Shown: positions 17,332-29,659 of the stretch, in pieces | Layout: every line of letters starts with the position of its first letter | Position numbering within the stretch: the first letter of the stretch is position 1 | Assembly (NCBI GenBank): GCA_017165825.1 | Contig: CM029366.1 | Span: forward strand, 34,414,096 to 34,478,095 | Reading direction: 5' to 3' | Length of the DNA: 64,000 nt | Source: Hepsetus odoe | Taxonomy: Eukaryota; Chordata; Actinopteri; Characiformes; Hepsetidae | Program-made: the position numbers and the translations under genes | Notes under the pieces: generated by a model | The model's input: only the letters and a program-made list of their open reading frames with translations | Database searches by the model: none | What the model was told of the DNA's origin: nothing

Positions 17332-17340
17332 GTATGTATG
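17297..17340. repeat. (AC)n/(AT)n/(GTAT)n microsatellite
   Basis: An AC run passes into ATATAT and GTATGTATGT. Confidence 0.9.
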
Positions 17341-17639
17341 TGAAGGCAGTCCTGTCCCTCCTCCACATTTAATGTCTCCTGTCTCTCACATGATACGTCA
17401 TGGGAGTCCTCCTGAATAATTTCAGCAGTCTAATTCTGCCATATGTCTTCTCAAAGTACTGTACCTTCAAAGCTGAAGGGAATTAGACTGAAACCCTGCG
17501 TCTCTCTCTCCCGTCCTGAGGATTAAAGGGCCCGTATCACAGGAATCCTAATTTCACCACTTTATTAAAGTGAAAGCGACTGGTTTGGTAATTTAAACAT
17601 AAAGTTTCAAAAAATGTCTTCATCTGACTGCTCCAATTA

Positions 17640-18060
17640 GGGGATTAGATCCTCTATCTCCATGTCTCCCTGTCCTCTGCATCTTCCTCTACCACCCCAT
17701 CACCCTGCATGTCCTCTGTCACCACATCCATAAACCTCCTCTTTGTCCTTCCTCTTTTCTTCTCCTCTTTCCTGGCAGCTCAATCCTCAACATCCTTCTC
17801 CTGATCTACTCCTCGTCTCTCCTGTGGACACGTCCAAAGGAGTCTTGTTTCTCTCACTTTGTCTCCAGATTGTCCAACCTGAGCTGTCCCTCTAATATAC
17901 TTGTGCCTTATCCTGTCCATCCTCGTCCCTCCCCAGCATCTTTAATTCTGACACCTCCAGCTCTACCTCCTGTCTTTTCATCACCATCTCCAACCTGTAT
18001 AACATAGCTGGTCTCACTACCTTCTCAAACCCGCATAACACAGCTGGTCTCAATACATCC
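17640..18060 (-). mobile_element. RTE-clade LINE 3' fragment
   Basis: The minus strand covers the C-terminal coding region (MLKMELPGKRRRGRPK-like) and the adjacent VRPAMLY region, with two to three 36-bp units at 17985-18055. Confidence 0.75.
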
Positions 18061-18491
18061 TGAAAACAAACAAACAAAAAACTAACTCCAAAGGCAGAAA
18101 AGGCTGAAATCAGCTTCACTTCACTCGGTGACTCTGCCTTTCCTGCAGGTGGATCTACTTTTTTGGTGGAAGGAGTCACAGGTATTAAAACTTACTTTGC
18201 TTTTCTGTGATGTTCATGCTCTTCTGCCTACCCACCACCGGTGATCTCAGGCAGGACCGACATCTCATTAGATGGCGCTGTGGACATCTCCTCTATAACT
18301 AGAACCCTGCTTCCTTCGCTGAATGAATTTTCTGTTCTTTTTCTCAGTCTGGAGTCCTTGATCCTGCAGTGCAGATGCAGCATCTGAACAGGGAGCAGTG
18401 CTGGACTGTGTTTATTTCCAGTTGCAGTGAAGCTGAACAAAATATTGGCAGGAAAACAGTGACACAGGCCAGTGACAGAACTGGAAAAGAC

Positions 18492-18492
<1 letters not shown>

Positions 18493-18523
<31 letters not shown>
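18493..18523. repeat. (GT)n microsatellite
   Basis: A GT run ending in GCGCGC. Confidence 0.9.
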
Positions 18524-18524
<1 letters not shown>

Positions 18525-18712
18525 GGGGGATGTAGGTAGGTGTAAGTAAACAGTCTCAGATAGGGAGGCCTGTCACAGATAAACAGGCGGTTCGCTTTAG
18601 TCTCTCCACCAGCCACCCAGCAGGACCGAGGAGAGTCCAGATAACAGCAGTGTCAGTGCAGCAACGAGTGTGGAATACTGATGCACTAAAACTCCTGGGA
18701 GAGAGATCGGAG

Positions 18713-18737
18713 TGTGTGTGTGTGTGTGTGTGTGTGA
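18713..18737. repeat. (GT)n microsatellite
   Basis: A GT run of about 12 units. Confidence 0.9.
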
Positions 18738-19080
18738 AGGTTTTAAAAACCTTTAAAAGGTTTTAATAAGATGCTCTTTAAGAGGAGCAGCTCTTCATTA
18801 AGGTGGAGCAGACTCGTGGGTGTGGTTTAGGACACGGCACTTACTGTACACACTCATTCAGATTGAGCTTGGTGTGAAAACGTCCTGGAGCAGAAAGAAG
18901 CTCAGAGTTCATCTAGTAGCTGAAAGTTTCTGAGAGCTTAAACCAGGAGCAGAAGTCTGTCCTCCAGACTGAGCTGCTTTTGGAGTTCCAGCACCATCTG
19001 TTACAAAGCAGGAGGCAAGATGATCCTTTTATCGTTTCTAAAAAAAAATCTTGTTAGTGGATTTAACTGAGAAGACGGTG

Positions 19081-20095
19081 TATACAGCCATGGCCAAAAG
19101 TTTTTAGACTGAAGGATTGATTTTCACAGTTTGCTGTTTCAGTGTTTTTTAGATCTTTTTGTCAGATGTTGCTATGGAAACTGACATAGAATTACAAGCT
19201 TTTCATGAGTTTCAAACGTTTTTATTGACAATTACATTAAGTTTATGTGAAGAGTCAATACCTGCAGTATGGGTTCTTTGGGGCAGCGATGGCCTTGTGG
19301 TTATGGACTAGGCCCCAGGATCAGAAGGTTGCGGGTTCGAATCCCAGGCCAGTAGGTTGCCCTGAGGTACCCTTGAGTAGGGTACCATCCCCATCTCTGC
19401 TCCTCTGGGTTTCAGTTGGTGCCCCCTACTGGATGGTGTGTATGGGTGAAAAGCAGAGGCTGAATCAGTGCTTGGAGTTTGTGTTTTTTTTGTTTGTTCA
19501 CCTGCCTCTTGAGGATTGACCACGAGTTCTCAATGGGATGAAGGGGGTTCTGTTCCCCGAGCCACTTTGTTTTCACTTCTACCTTGTGACACGTAGCTCC
19601 ATTATGCTGGAGAATGCATTGTTCTTCACCAAACTGTTCTTGGAAGGTGGATGTTTTGGATCCATTTTTTATTCATGGCTGTGTTGTTCATCAGAACTTC
19701 ACTCTCCAACCGAGCTTCTCTCCTTGAAGTTCCTGATGTTCTGATAAATGGTTGATTGAGGTACAGTCTTACTAGCAGCAGTATCCTCGTCTGTGAAGCC
19801 CTTTTTGTGTGAAGCAGTGATGACTGCACATGTTTCCTTGCAGGTAACCATGGTTACCAGAGGACGGACAATGATTTCAAGCACCGCCTCCTTTTAAAGC
19901 ATCCAGTCTGCTGTTCTAACTCAATCAGCAGGACAGTGATGTCCAGCCTCGTCCTCCTCAACACTCAACACCTGTGCTAACGAGAGGAGCGCTGAGATGA
20001 GGTCAGCAGCTCCTTCTGTGGCTGAAATTCAGGAAATGTTTTGAGTTCATTTTCATGTCAAGGAGGACTTCTACAAATAATTATAATTCATCTGA
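19081..20095 (-). mobile_element. Tc1-like DNA transposon relic with transposase remnants
   Basis: The left end TACAGCCATGGCCAAAAGTT is a Tc1-type terminal sequence. Minus-strand frames (19884 down to about 19490) keep transposase pieces: an HTH-like segment (GFTDEDTAASKTVPQSTIYQ, then IRNFKER), NNTAMNKKWIQNI, and near 19510 coding for an NPIENSW-like end. Frameshifts and internal deletion have destroyed the gene, and the DDE catalytic domain is largely missing. A SINE-A is inserted at 19280-19472. No clear right terminal repeat was found. Confidence 0.7.
19280..19472 (+). mobile_element. SINE-A inserted in Tc1-like relic
   Basis: GGGGCAGCGATGGCCTTGTGG head, GGGTTCGAATCCCAGGCC B box and GCCCCCTACTGGATGG. 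It is truncated before the CACTTT tail. Confidence 0.85.
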
Positions 20096-20117
20096 TCCTC
20101 TTCACAAAATTCTGGAG

Positions 20118-20265
20118 TTTAAATAATAATAATAATAATAATAATGATAATAATAACAACAATAATAGCAATAACAACCACAACAGTCATAATAATAACT
20201 CGTGGGGTTCAGGGTTGGGGTTCGCCCCATATAATAATGTAAGTACTCTAATAATAATATAATAT
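20118..20265. repeat. (AAT)n-rich low-complexity tract
   Basis: AAT/AAC triplets are interspersed with short unique sequence. The open frame here is composition only (Asn-rich). Confidence 0.85.
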
Positions 20266-20459
20266 TCAATTAACTAAAGATAATCTAATTAATCAAATTA
20301 TGCTGAGACTAATTTGCCACTCTGGCAGGTAATTAGTATTCAGTTCCTCGTGTCAGAAAACATATTTTTTAGTGAAGAAAAGGTAAAATAATCGTATTTA
20401 AATTGCGGTTGACATACTTTATAATATATACAAGTGTTTCTCTTTAACTGTACATCAGG

Positions 20460-20580
20460 ATGGCCTCTGTGTGGCTGGTTCCAGGCCAGGTTTGGTTCTC
20501 ATCATTAATGATGGAGAAAGGGTCTCTTTGATGTGCGTCTGGGTTCGGCCCGGTTCCTGGTGCCGATGGAAATCCCCATG
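20460..20580. mobile_element. MITE fragment related to the 59.7-60.4 kb element
   Basis: The right end GGTTCCTGGTGCCGATGGAA matches the complement of the left terminal repeat at 59720-59751. A GGCTGGTTCCAGG stretch lies at the left. Confidence 0.4.
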
Positions 20581-21104
20581 AGCTGCTTCTCCTCAGACCT
20601 GTCCAGGGTTTGGCCTGAGAGACGTCAGTGAGGATCATAAGCTACAATAAAACGTAAAACACATTTTCTGGAGTCCAGCGGTGAGAAGTGCGTTAATCCA
20701 AATGTTTGTGTGAGAAGCTGACCTTTTCTGAATGTCATGCTTTCTGTGTTTTCTCTGGATGCTGTTGCTGTTTCCTCCCTTCATCTCATCATCGACAGGG
20801 GCTGTCACTCACTGTCAGACCGCATTTCCCACAAGGCTGTGGGGCTCATAATGAATCTCATCTCTCCAGAACATGCAGTCACTGCATATCAAACACAGTC
20901 CTGTCGCAGAGAATATAAAGTAAAGACTGAGAAAGACGAGCAGTAGAAATGTCCGTGTTGAGAGCTGTGCAGTCTGTCCTTCAAAATGGCAGCTTCCGCC
21001 CAAAGACAGATCTCTGGTCTTCATGTTGGTTTTCTCTTTTTAACACAAATGCATTTTCCCAGAATCTCAGTTGAGAGAACAAATCAAGAGCTGTTTATCG
21101 TTTA

Positions 21105-21335
21105 AACAGTCATGTTCCAAAACTTTTGCTCACTTGAAAAACTGGGTGGTCAAACCCACAAGGTGCTCTGTCCTCTGTTGTTGAACATTTCTGGATGTTA
21201 TTTGCAGGAAATACGCTTATTTTCATCCTTAAATCTCAAATTCAAAAACAAATGAAGTTCAAATGCTTTAAATAAATGATGTTGTTTTTATTTAATCATT
21301 CTTAAAATTGCACACTTTTGAGTTTGGACATAAAA
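21105..21335. mobile_element. Second Tc1-like terminal fragment
   Basis: CATGTTCCAAAACTTTTGCT, then CACTTGAAAAACTGGGTGG, resembles a terminal region common in fish Tc1-like elements. No transposase is recognisable. Confidence 0.4.
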
Positions 21336-21995
21336 GCGATGTACTGTTCAGCTTTACCGACAGTGTCCTGCGTCCGGAACCTGAGCAGCATTGAAAGACT
21401 GGAAGCTTCTACAGTACAGCACCGGACACGAGGTCAAAGTGCACATTGTTGGACTTAATAAAATATGAAGATCTGACATGGACTGAACAGAGACAAGCAG
21501 GGTCCAAAAAGGCATCTGACCATCTCTACCATCTGAGACAGCTGTGAACATGTCTCCGGAATATTTTACCCCGGGGCTGAGGACAATGGCCTGACATCTA
21601 GTTTGGGAACAGCTGTGTCCAGGACCTTCAAACCATAAAGAATCATCAGGGCAGCAGATCAGCTCCAGCAGCTCTGCAGGACATTTTTACCAGGAGATAC
21701 AGAACCAGAGCAACTCTTCCCACTAACTGGAGTTTTATGTCCAAAACAGAGACTCGGGAGGAGCTTCTGTCCTCAGGATCAGACTGAGAACCAGGACACC
21801 ACCACAGTTTATTACTGTCCTTAATAGCTATTAGTGATAATCTCAGGTGTGTTCTACCTGTTACGCACCTGCCGCTCTGTACGTCACTGTACACAGTCAT
21901 GATTTATAACAGTTTTCATTCATACTTAATGTCCCTTCTAGAAAATAACTTCACATTTAGCTCTTTTAGTTTAATTATTTCATTCGGAACTTACA

Positions 21996-22344
21996 GGCAC
22001 GTTGGTGCAGTGAGTGGTGCTGTCTCCTCACAGCGAGAAGGTCCTGGGTTTGATTCCCGGCGGGACATTCCAGGTCCTTTCTGTATGAAGAGGACATGTT
22101 GTCCCTGTGTCTGCGTGAGTTCCTCCGGGAGCCCCTGGTTTTCTCCCACTGTACAAAGACATGGACGTCAGGTGGACTGGACATGATAAATTGTCCCCTA
22201 GGTGTGAGTGTGTTTCTCTCTGTACCTGCTCTGTGATGGGCTGGCAACCTGTCCATGGTGTCCCCACCTTTTTTTGTCATGTGAGAGCTGGACACTGCCC
22301 ACAACCCTCATCAGGACAAGCGGCTCACAAAATGAGTGAGTGAT
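21996..22344 (+). mobile_element. SINE-C, near full length
   Basis: GGCACGTTGGTGCAGTGAGTG head, TGGGTTTGATTCCCGGCGGG B box, GACATGTTGTCCCTGTGTC, GATGGGCTGGCAACCTGTCC, and an AGGACAAGCGGCTCACAAAA tail ending in TGAGTGAGTGA. Confidence 0.85.
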
Positions 22345-22429
22345 TAAATAATTATTAACTTCTTTTCTCAACTTGCACAGCTCAGGGGACACTTCACTCC
22401 ATGATGGAAAATTTGGGGTAGACATTAAG

Positions 22430-22455
22430 GAAACACACACACACACACACACACT
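22430..22455. repeat. (AC)n microsatellite
   Basis: A short AC run. Confidence 0.9.
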
Positions 22456-22699
22456 GATAGCTCATGTAGTTAGAAATGCAAAGATATAGAATTGAATGCC
22501 TTGGGCTGTGACATCACAAAAACATTTCATGCTAAACAGCCATTCAGTGTTTGATGTGTTTTATGTGTATTTTATTTTATTTCTGATGCTTACGTGTCAA
22601 AATCAAACTTGTGGGCTCTACGAATGTAGTGCATCGATACAGAGCCCTGCACACACGAGCAACATACATGCTATGTTAAAGATATCAGGAATCAGCTGA

Positions 22700-23010
22700 A
22701 GATATTCAGTTATTAGCTCTTTAAATTAGAAAGTGATTAATTGCAGGGAGCCACAGTCTTCATTTTATTTAATATTTGCACCCTTATGCTTCTTACCCCT
22801 TTGGACATTTGGCTGATTTCCTTCTTTTCCAATTGCTTTTCCACTTCATTTTGGGCCAATGTACCTTCACACTCTTTATCTGCTCCTGTTGCCTGGAGGT
22901 CATTAAGCTCTGATTAAGTCTAATCAGTCAAAGTCAACAAATTAGGTTTCATTAGTGGTGGACGGGCACAGGATAAGTGGGCAGCAGGCGCTCAGGGGAT
23001 TCTGGGTGTC
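22700..23010. other. Candidate conserved noncoding element
   Basis: Non-repetitive, balanced composition with homeodomain-like TTAATT/ATTAAG sites (for example TCATTAAGCTCTGATTAAG) and no coding frame. This is a judgement on texture only; it needs alignment to other fish. Confidence 0.2.
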
Positions 23011-23967
23011 GGCGAGCAGAACATGGACCTTAATGAGGGCAGAACTGAGCCACGGGGCGCAGCAGGAGTGTGGAGCTGCTTAGTTTAGAGGACAGTGGTG
23101 CAGAACATGGTTCTCCATTAATGCTGGGGTCAGACACAAATTCAGCTCAGTTCTGAGAAGGTTTTGCCATTGAGGACAACGTGTCAGGACCTCATGTTAT
23201 AGTAAGAAACGGTGAACAGGAGCCTTTTGCAGTGTGACAACCTAAAAACACCCACAACACCCCAGGAGAGGTCCAACTGGTTTGGATTACTGGACAGGTT
23301 TGATCTCCAGCCACAGGTTCCTGCCTAGACTACTTCAAACACCAGCTCTGGAGAGCAGAAGCCTGTAGCACGTTATTTCCACCCCTGAACAGATATTCAG
23401 ATCACTGATCAACAGAAGAAAAGTCTGAGAAAGGGGTGCTAATGAGCTAATGTTAGCGAACGTCCCTCTTCTCTCCAAAAATCAACGTGAAGTTCTCAGA
23501 CTGAAGATGAAGATCTTTAACTGGAGAACTTATTATTGATCTCTCATTACATCACTGTCCACACAACCGTGTCCCAAACTGGACACACACTCAATAGTGT
23601 GGACAAATAGTGCACAACCACTGGACACACACTCAGTAATGTAGTGTGGACAAATGTGAACTGAGTTGGTTCCTCTGTTTCTGTGTGAAGGACCATGCTG
23701 AGCTCTTTGGGAGACCAGGAATGTCTCCACAATCCCTTCTTCTTTATTTTTTATTTTCTGTTCGGGGGGAAGCATCACACAGAGCACTGACTGACAGTTT
23801 AATGACTCTCCTACCTGATGACCTATACATTTGTTCAAGGTCGTCGGTGATGATTGGCTGAGTTCCTTCCTGTAGCGCTGTCAGTCTGCTGGTCACGACA
23901 CAGCAAGAATGTACAGCCCAGTCTGACAGGGTGAGCATCAGGAACGGCTGAAATGTTGTGATCCTGA

Positions 23968-24358
23968 CACATACTCCCCGTCTCTCCTCTGGACATGTCC
24001 AGACCATACAGTCCCACTTCTCTAACTTTGTTTCCTTATCCGGTCAATCCTTGTCCTTCATATCAAATCTCAGCATCTCTGTCTTCTCACTACCATCTTC
24101 AATCCGTATAACATAGCTGGTCTCACTACCAACGCCAACCCATATATCATAGCTGGTCTCACTACCGTCTCCACCCCATATAACATAGCTGGTCTTGTTA
24201 CTGTCTCAAACCTGCATAGCACAGCTTGTCTCATTATCCTCTCCAACCTGTTTGACACAGCTGGTCTTCCTACTGTCTCCAACCTGTAAAACATAGCTGG
24301 TCTCACCACCGTCTCCAACCCATATGACACAGCTGGTCTCACTACTGTAAACCTTCGT
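23968..24358 (-). mobile_element. RTE-clade fragment with seven-unit 36-bp array
   Basis: The minus strand carries about seven diverged tandem units that translate as VRPAMLYGLETV variants, flanked by RTE C-terminal coding sequence. Units have diverged from one another, so the expansion is not recent. Confidence 0.8.
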
Positions 24359-24915
24359 TTCTCTTCCAGCGTGTGTATGTATGTGAACAGTGAATAAATC
24401 TGGACCTTAAACCAGTTCTTTGCTCTCTGTGAGACAAAGTCACCAAAATCAGCTGAGAGCGCTGAAGTGGACCTGCATGAGAGTCTGTAAAGAAACATGA
24501 ACATGTGACACTAAATCAGGAAAGATGTGACAGCTCTGGTCACTGATATGAAGAAGACGAATGAGATGTTCCTCTGAACTAGCCTCGGTTCATCGTTCTG
24601 TTCTAATTGATCTGGAGGACAATACTCAGAACTCCTCCTCCATTTTCCATCTGACAGGAACGCTGGTGAAATATTACAGTGCAGAAGCTCTCTGTCCTCG
24701 ACCGTCTTCACAAACCCCTCCCTGCTGTGAAGTGGAACGAACGCCTCCTTGTACTTCAAGCGTGTCGCGGTGAAAACCACCAGCAAAAAGTCCTAATTAG
24801 ACTTTCAAATTCCTCCACTTGGCTGTTTTACTGTAAAAGGCATTAATATTAATGCCCCTATTTGCATTCATGAGGATTGGCAGTTTTGTCACACACCCAT
24901 GCCTACTTACAAAAA

Positions 24916-24925
<10 letters not shown>

Positions 24926-24993
<68 letters not shown>
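24926..24993. repeat. (AC)n microsatellite
   Basis: About 33 AC units. Confidence 0.97.
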
Positions 24994-24995
<2 letters not shown>

Positions 24996-25176
24996 CACTA
25001 ATATGACAGACTGACTGAGCATTACAGCCAGACCTTCAGTTTCAGCCATAAATGTCAAAACTCGGCCAAAAATAGCAAAAGCGCTCGATTATGAAGGTGT
25101 TGACTTCTGCTACAGTTCTTCTGGGATTCCCACAGTATGGAAACACACTTTCACCAAGGCTCTACTGGCAACAGCA

Positions 25177-25495
25177 TATCTAGAACTGCATGAAACTTTC
25201 TTACACTTGGTTCTACGGTGAGCGATGTATCTAGAAATGACTGAAACCAGCTTACATTTGGTTTTACAGTATGTGAAATATCTAGAACTGACTGAAACCT
25301 CCTTACACTTGGTTCTACACTGATCGATGTATCTGGAACTGAGGTACACTTCCTTACATTTGGATCTCAGTTTGCCCAAATATCTGGAACTGACAGAAAC
25401 CTCCTTACACTTGGTTCTATACTGACCAATATATCTGGTAATGAATGGAACCTCACATTTATTTCTACAGGGACCCATATATCTAGGACTGACAG
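25177..25495. repeat. 51-bp minisatellite
   Basis: Six to seven tandem units of 51 bp, each beginning TATCTAGAACTG or TATCTGGAACTG and containing CTTACACTTGGTTCTA. One unit is 48 bp. As 51 is a multiple of three, the minus strand stays open (a 17-residue repeat around KCKEVSVSSRY), but there is no sign that it is a gene. Degraded TCTAGAAC units continue to about 25760. Confidence 0.85.
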
Positions 25496-25809
25496 AAAAG
25501 TTCTTAGACTAGGTTCTCCAATGACTGTAAAACCAGAGAGATATGTTCAGTGATGAACAGCCAGTGACATACAGTTAATAAAGGCTTAAACCTACAAATA
25601 AGGACTAGTAAGAGCAAGAATCTAGAACTTACAGGAAAATTACAAAATAGCTTTACAGCTGGCTACAGATCAACAGCTCACTGAGACGAGCGTACACTAG
25701 AGTGATTAGAACCCAGAGGCACACTAACACAATGGTGACGTGTCTAGAACAGACTGAAAGGTTTTTAACCCAATCCCTTACAGTGAGCGGTATATTTAAG
25801 TTTTAAAAA

Positions 25810-25880
25810 CTACTTCCTGGAGCTACTTGGGGTTAAGGGTCTTGCTCAGGGACTAGAATGGTGCTGGAGATGGGACAGGT
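25810..25880 (-). mobile_element. SINE-B partial
   Basis: CTACTTGGGGTTAAGGGTCTTGCTCAGGGA matches the core on the minus strand. Confidence 0.55.
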
Positions 25881-26034
25881 CTTCTCTGGAACATCCGAAA
25901 AATTTGTCCATTTCTCACCACCTGGGCTGCTCAGTTCCTTATCCAGTCTTTGGTTGTCTTTGAACTGGACACTGCGGCTCTCTATTGGACTTCCACTGAA
26001 GGAAACGAGAGAACTTCAGCTGATACGGAATGGG

Positions 26035-26275
26035 GAAAGTGAAAGTGAAAGTGACTCTTAGTCATCGTGAACACACTGCACCACAACCAAACACATGCTC
26101 TGTATTTAACACACACACACACACCGTCCAGCAGGGGGCAGACATATCCAGCACACAGGTAGCAGTGACAGGGACGGTACTTTGCTCAATGGAACCTTAA
26201 GACAAGCTGCTGGTCTGGGATTCAAACCCACAACCTATGAATCCTGTCAAGTCCCTAAAGTGACACCGCTTCCCC
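26035..26275 (-). mobile_element. SINE-A, near full length
   Basis: Begins with AAAGTGAAAGTGAAAGTGAC (complement of the tail), then CAGCAGGGGGCAGACATATC, GACGGTACTTTGCTC, and the B-box complement GGGATTCAAACCC. An (AC)n run sits inside at about 26108. Confidence 0.9.
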
Positions 26276-26899
26276 TGACAAAGCTGCCACCATTCCTGGG
26301 TGGGCTTGGACCACCAGCTTTTGGTTAACACTCGTCCAGTCGTCTTCAGCTTTAATAATCACACACTGTGCTGTTACACCAGGATCTGCACCGGCTTCCT
26401 GCGGCTGCAGGTTCAATCATTAGCACTCGCCTATGACGCCAAGAAACAGACTTCTTACTGAACATGCAATGCGTGTCTCCTTCTGAACCTCCTCTCCTCA
26501 GAAGAAGCACTTACACTGAGATTTGTACAGTGCCGGTTCTTCTGTGCTGGAACGAACTTCCTTGTGAAAAGTTCCTTGATGGACATTCAGGTTCTAGTTC
26601 AGTTTCTGGATATTTATCAGGGGTTGTGCCTCCTTGACTGCTATGGGGAAGGCCCATAAGATTTCAGAGTGTCTGTGGAAACTTGTGCCCATTTCCAGGG
26701 TGAATGCAGAATGGATAAATGCATGTTTTCTGAGATTTAAACGATCTTAAGAGTCCCAAAAAACTGGCAGTCTTGGAATCACCCTCAAGCACTTTCCCAA
26801 AAGCAGTAATTATGACACTCAGTCACTGCTCCAATTAGTCTGAGTTTGGTGTCATAACGAGGGCAAGAGTCTTTCACAGTTAATGTCCCAGTTCTGCTG

Positions 26900-27800
26900 G
26901 TTCTGTGTGTTTTCCTCACTCTGTCGCTGCTAAAACTGGAAGATCAACATGCAATTTCCTGCACGCTGGCATTCAGCGAGATATATGGCCTTCGTGATTT
27001 AATTTGTGCGCCTGTGTTTCTCTATGAACACCCGAGGAGAGCAGCCTTAGGAGCAGCAGCAGGCAGGAGATTAGGAGGCCGAAACACAGGCATTTTCCAA
27101 GAAGGCTGAGGGGAGGAGGCGTCTGTGGGCGAAGCACAGAAATGTTATGTTTGTCTCCTCAAGTTGGCGGATAAGCCGATTAGCCGTCTCCTCACGCCGC
27201 GGGAAGCGGCAGGCACAAAGTCAGGACAGGACAGGGTGACGCTTTGCCTTAGGGAGACGCTGTCAGGGCCCAATTCAGAGGGTTTGATGGCGTGTAAGGG
27301 GTTTATTTTCTGTTAAACTGAGAGATGGGATGTCTTGGGAGCGAGTTACAGGCCTGCACAGGCCATCTGATACGCAAACTGAGTTTAACTGCAGTCACAA
27401 ACATTTCCGATAAGACGTCGTTAGAAGATTCAGCTCTGACATGTGCTGGAGATCAGCCGCAGGGCTGACGACATCTTTCTTCAGAAGAAACATGTAAAAT
27501 TTGCCTCTTAAACCGTCCTAAATTTGACAAATAGCACTAGTGATTTGAGCTTTGAGGATGTTCAGAAGCACCGGTGAGTCGGTGCAGCACGAGAGTGAAG
27601 ATGCGGTTCAGGAAGCTGCTGAATGTCACGTCAGGAATGAGTCGCGGTTCTGATGAATCAGCCCGTCATTCAGGGAAACCTTACTCATCTCTGTACCAGC
27701 CTGACTCTTCTGAGAAAAAACGAGCAGCTGATAAAGCAGAAACGAAGGTCTTAATCCTGGAAGACATTTTCATGGTGACTTTACTTTGAAGTGTAAAAGA
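26900..27800. other. Unique region, candidate regulatory DNA
   Basis: About 0.9 kb without interspersed repeats. Small open frames at 27125-27316 and 27574-27789 have no recognisable domain and no convincing splice context. Confidence 0.2.
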
Positions 27801-28689
27801 AAAATGTGTTTTCTAATGAACATTTATAAGATCGAAATGAGAAACAGGATAATAATCAATTCTTGTGTTCACTATCAGAGCCCTCAGGGCCTTGTTGGTC
27901 TTTACAGAAGGTCTAAAGAGTCTTAATGAGTTTAAAAATGTGTATTATTTTTCTTTCATTTTTATTTAAAAGCACTGTTTTCTTTGTTTTTTTTAAAGGT
28001 CATGGAAAACCAATGTTCCTCACTTTTTCTATCAAATGCTCAAATGGGAAAAAAAGGCTGGTGTGAGAAATATGGCATTAAATGTGTTTTACTTTGTTAG
28101 ATTTTGTGAAAATTTACCATGCACATTTCAAGAATCTTTTCAGTAAACACTGCTCTTTGTTTGTTTAGCTTCAAAGAACCATTTCCAGCTTGTTTTCCAT
28201 CGATCTTCTCTACTCTTCTTTTTTTGGAGAACGGATGGTAATGTAGTGAATCAGTGAGAAAACTCACTCTTTGGGAAAATTACACATAAAACTACAGTCA
28301 GTGACCATTTAGCTGTTCAGAGGTTAAGAGCAGAAATGTAGAGAACAAAGACTGACAGGACAAAGATGAATGAAATCATACAAGTCCATCTGTCAAGCAC
28401 AGTGGAGGAAGTATCAGGACTTTGGGTTTGGTTCTGGAACAGGATCAATGTTCTTTATTGATGATTAGACTCAGGATGGGAGCAGCAGACTGAATTCTGA
28501 AGTTCAGGAGGATCTTTATCAGCAGCAGGACGGTGATCAAAAACACACTGTTAACAAAGAACGTCATCATCAGGAGGAACAGTGGAAAGTTCTGGAATCA
28601 AACAGTAGATCTGAACCCAACAGAACCTGCAGTTCACCTCCTGACTGAAAGAGAAACCCCCCAAAACGCACAAGTCAGGTCCATTTTAT

Positions 28690-28860
28690 TTATGTTGCGT
28701 TTTATACTGTTGTTGTCACAAAGCTGCTTTACAGAAAGCGGTTCGAGCCTCAAGGGAGTAAACTGAGGGCAACAGAGACAGAACTCCCTAAAACTGGAGG
28801 AAGAGACCTTGGGAGGAACCAAGACTCACGAGGAGAACCATCCTCCTCTAGTCGACACCA
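28690..28860 (+). repeat. Dispersed repeat 'CTGCTTTACAG', copy 1
   Basis: Shares AAGCTGCTTTACAGAA, ACTCCCTAAAACTGGAGGAA, CCTTGGGAGGAACCAAGACT and CCATCCTCCTCT with 61900-62045. A short interspersed repeat seen widely in fish; its class is not clear. Confidence 0.7.
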
Positions 28861-29244
28861 GAAACAAAGAAGGAAAAGAAAGAGAACGTGTTTATAAACG
28901 AATCGATTTAGTGATGAGTTCCAGTAAAAGAGTCCGTTAGTGTCTGTAGCTGGAAGGTCGGTGAGCTTCTCTGTGAGGGGGCGGAGCTTTTGTTAATCTT
29001 TGCAGCAACAGCTCCTGCAGATGATCCAGTCTGATGGAGCTGATCTGGAGTTCAGGTGAGGAGAGGAACTTGATGATGGTTGGTTTGTCGACAAACAACA
29101 GTGGGAAAAACCTGGAAAACCAGAAGCAACGAAGAACCAACATTTTGGTGAAGTTGTTGATTGTTGTTTTGATATGCAACCAAATGTTTTCATCTCTTTA
29201 AAGTAACTTTAAAACCTTCTGTTCCAATACTCTTCCTCACGTGA

Positions 29245-29475
29245 AGCAGTTGCCAAGTGTCTAGGGGCGAGGCCCAGGACCAGAAGGTCGTGGGTTTGAA
29301 TTCCAAACCAGTAGATTAAACTGAAGTTCCTTTGTATTAAAGTACCGTCACCATCACTGCTCCCGGCTGCTGGATATGTGTGCCCCCTGCTGGACGGTGT
29401 GTGTGTGTTAAATACAGAGGATGCGTTTGGTTGTGGTTCAGTGTGTTCGCCATAACTAATAGTCACTTTCTCTTG
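29245..29475 (+). mobile_element. SINE-A copy
   Basis: GCCAAGTGTCTAGGGGCGAGG head, GGGTTTGAATTCCAAACC B box, GCCCCCTGCTGGACGGTG and a GTCACTTTCTCTT end. Confidence 0.85.
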
Positions 29476-29659
29476 AAAATCTGGACGTTGGATATAAAAG
29501 GTGCTGAATATGATTTAACTGATGCAGATAGCAGGATTTAAAAACTGAAACCTGCTCTCATTTTTCATCTTTTGATTTAAAACCCAAAAACAAATGAATC
29601 ATCTTTGTTGTTTCAATACTTTTGGAGGGAGCCCTGCCCCCTGACCACACCTGATATTT

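Larger units (their letters stand above)
28370..29640 (+). mobile_element. Tc1/mariner-like relic, interrupted by two insertions
   Basis: Pieces at 28370-28680, 28985-29235 and 29475-29636 match the relic at 7500-8207 in opposite orientation (AGAAACCCCCCAAAA, TGATATGCAACCAAA, TTTCAATACTTTTGGAG end). It is split by a repeat at 28690-28860 and by a SINE-A at 29245-29475. Confidence 0.5.

Noticed and set aside
26300..26680. Possible L2-like LINE fragment
   Set aside because: CTGCACCGGCTTCCTGCGGC and a GAACGAACTTCC word hint at an L2 C-terminus, but no frame longer than a few residues supports it.
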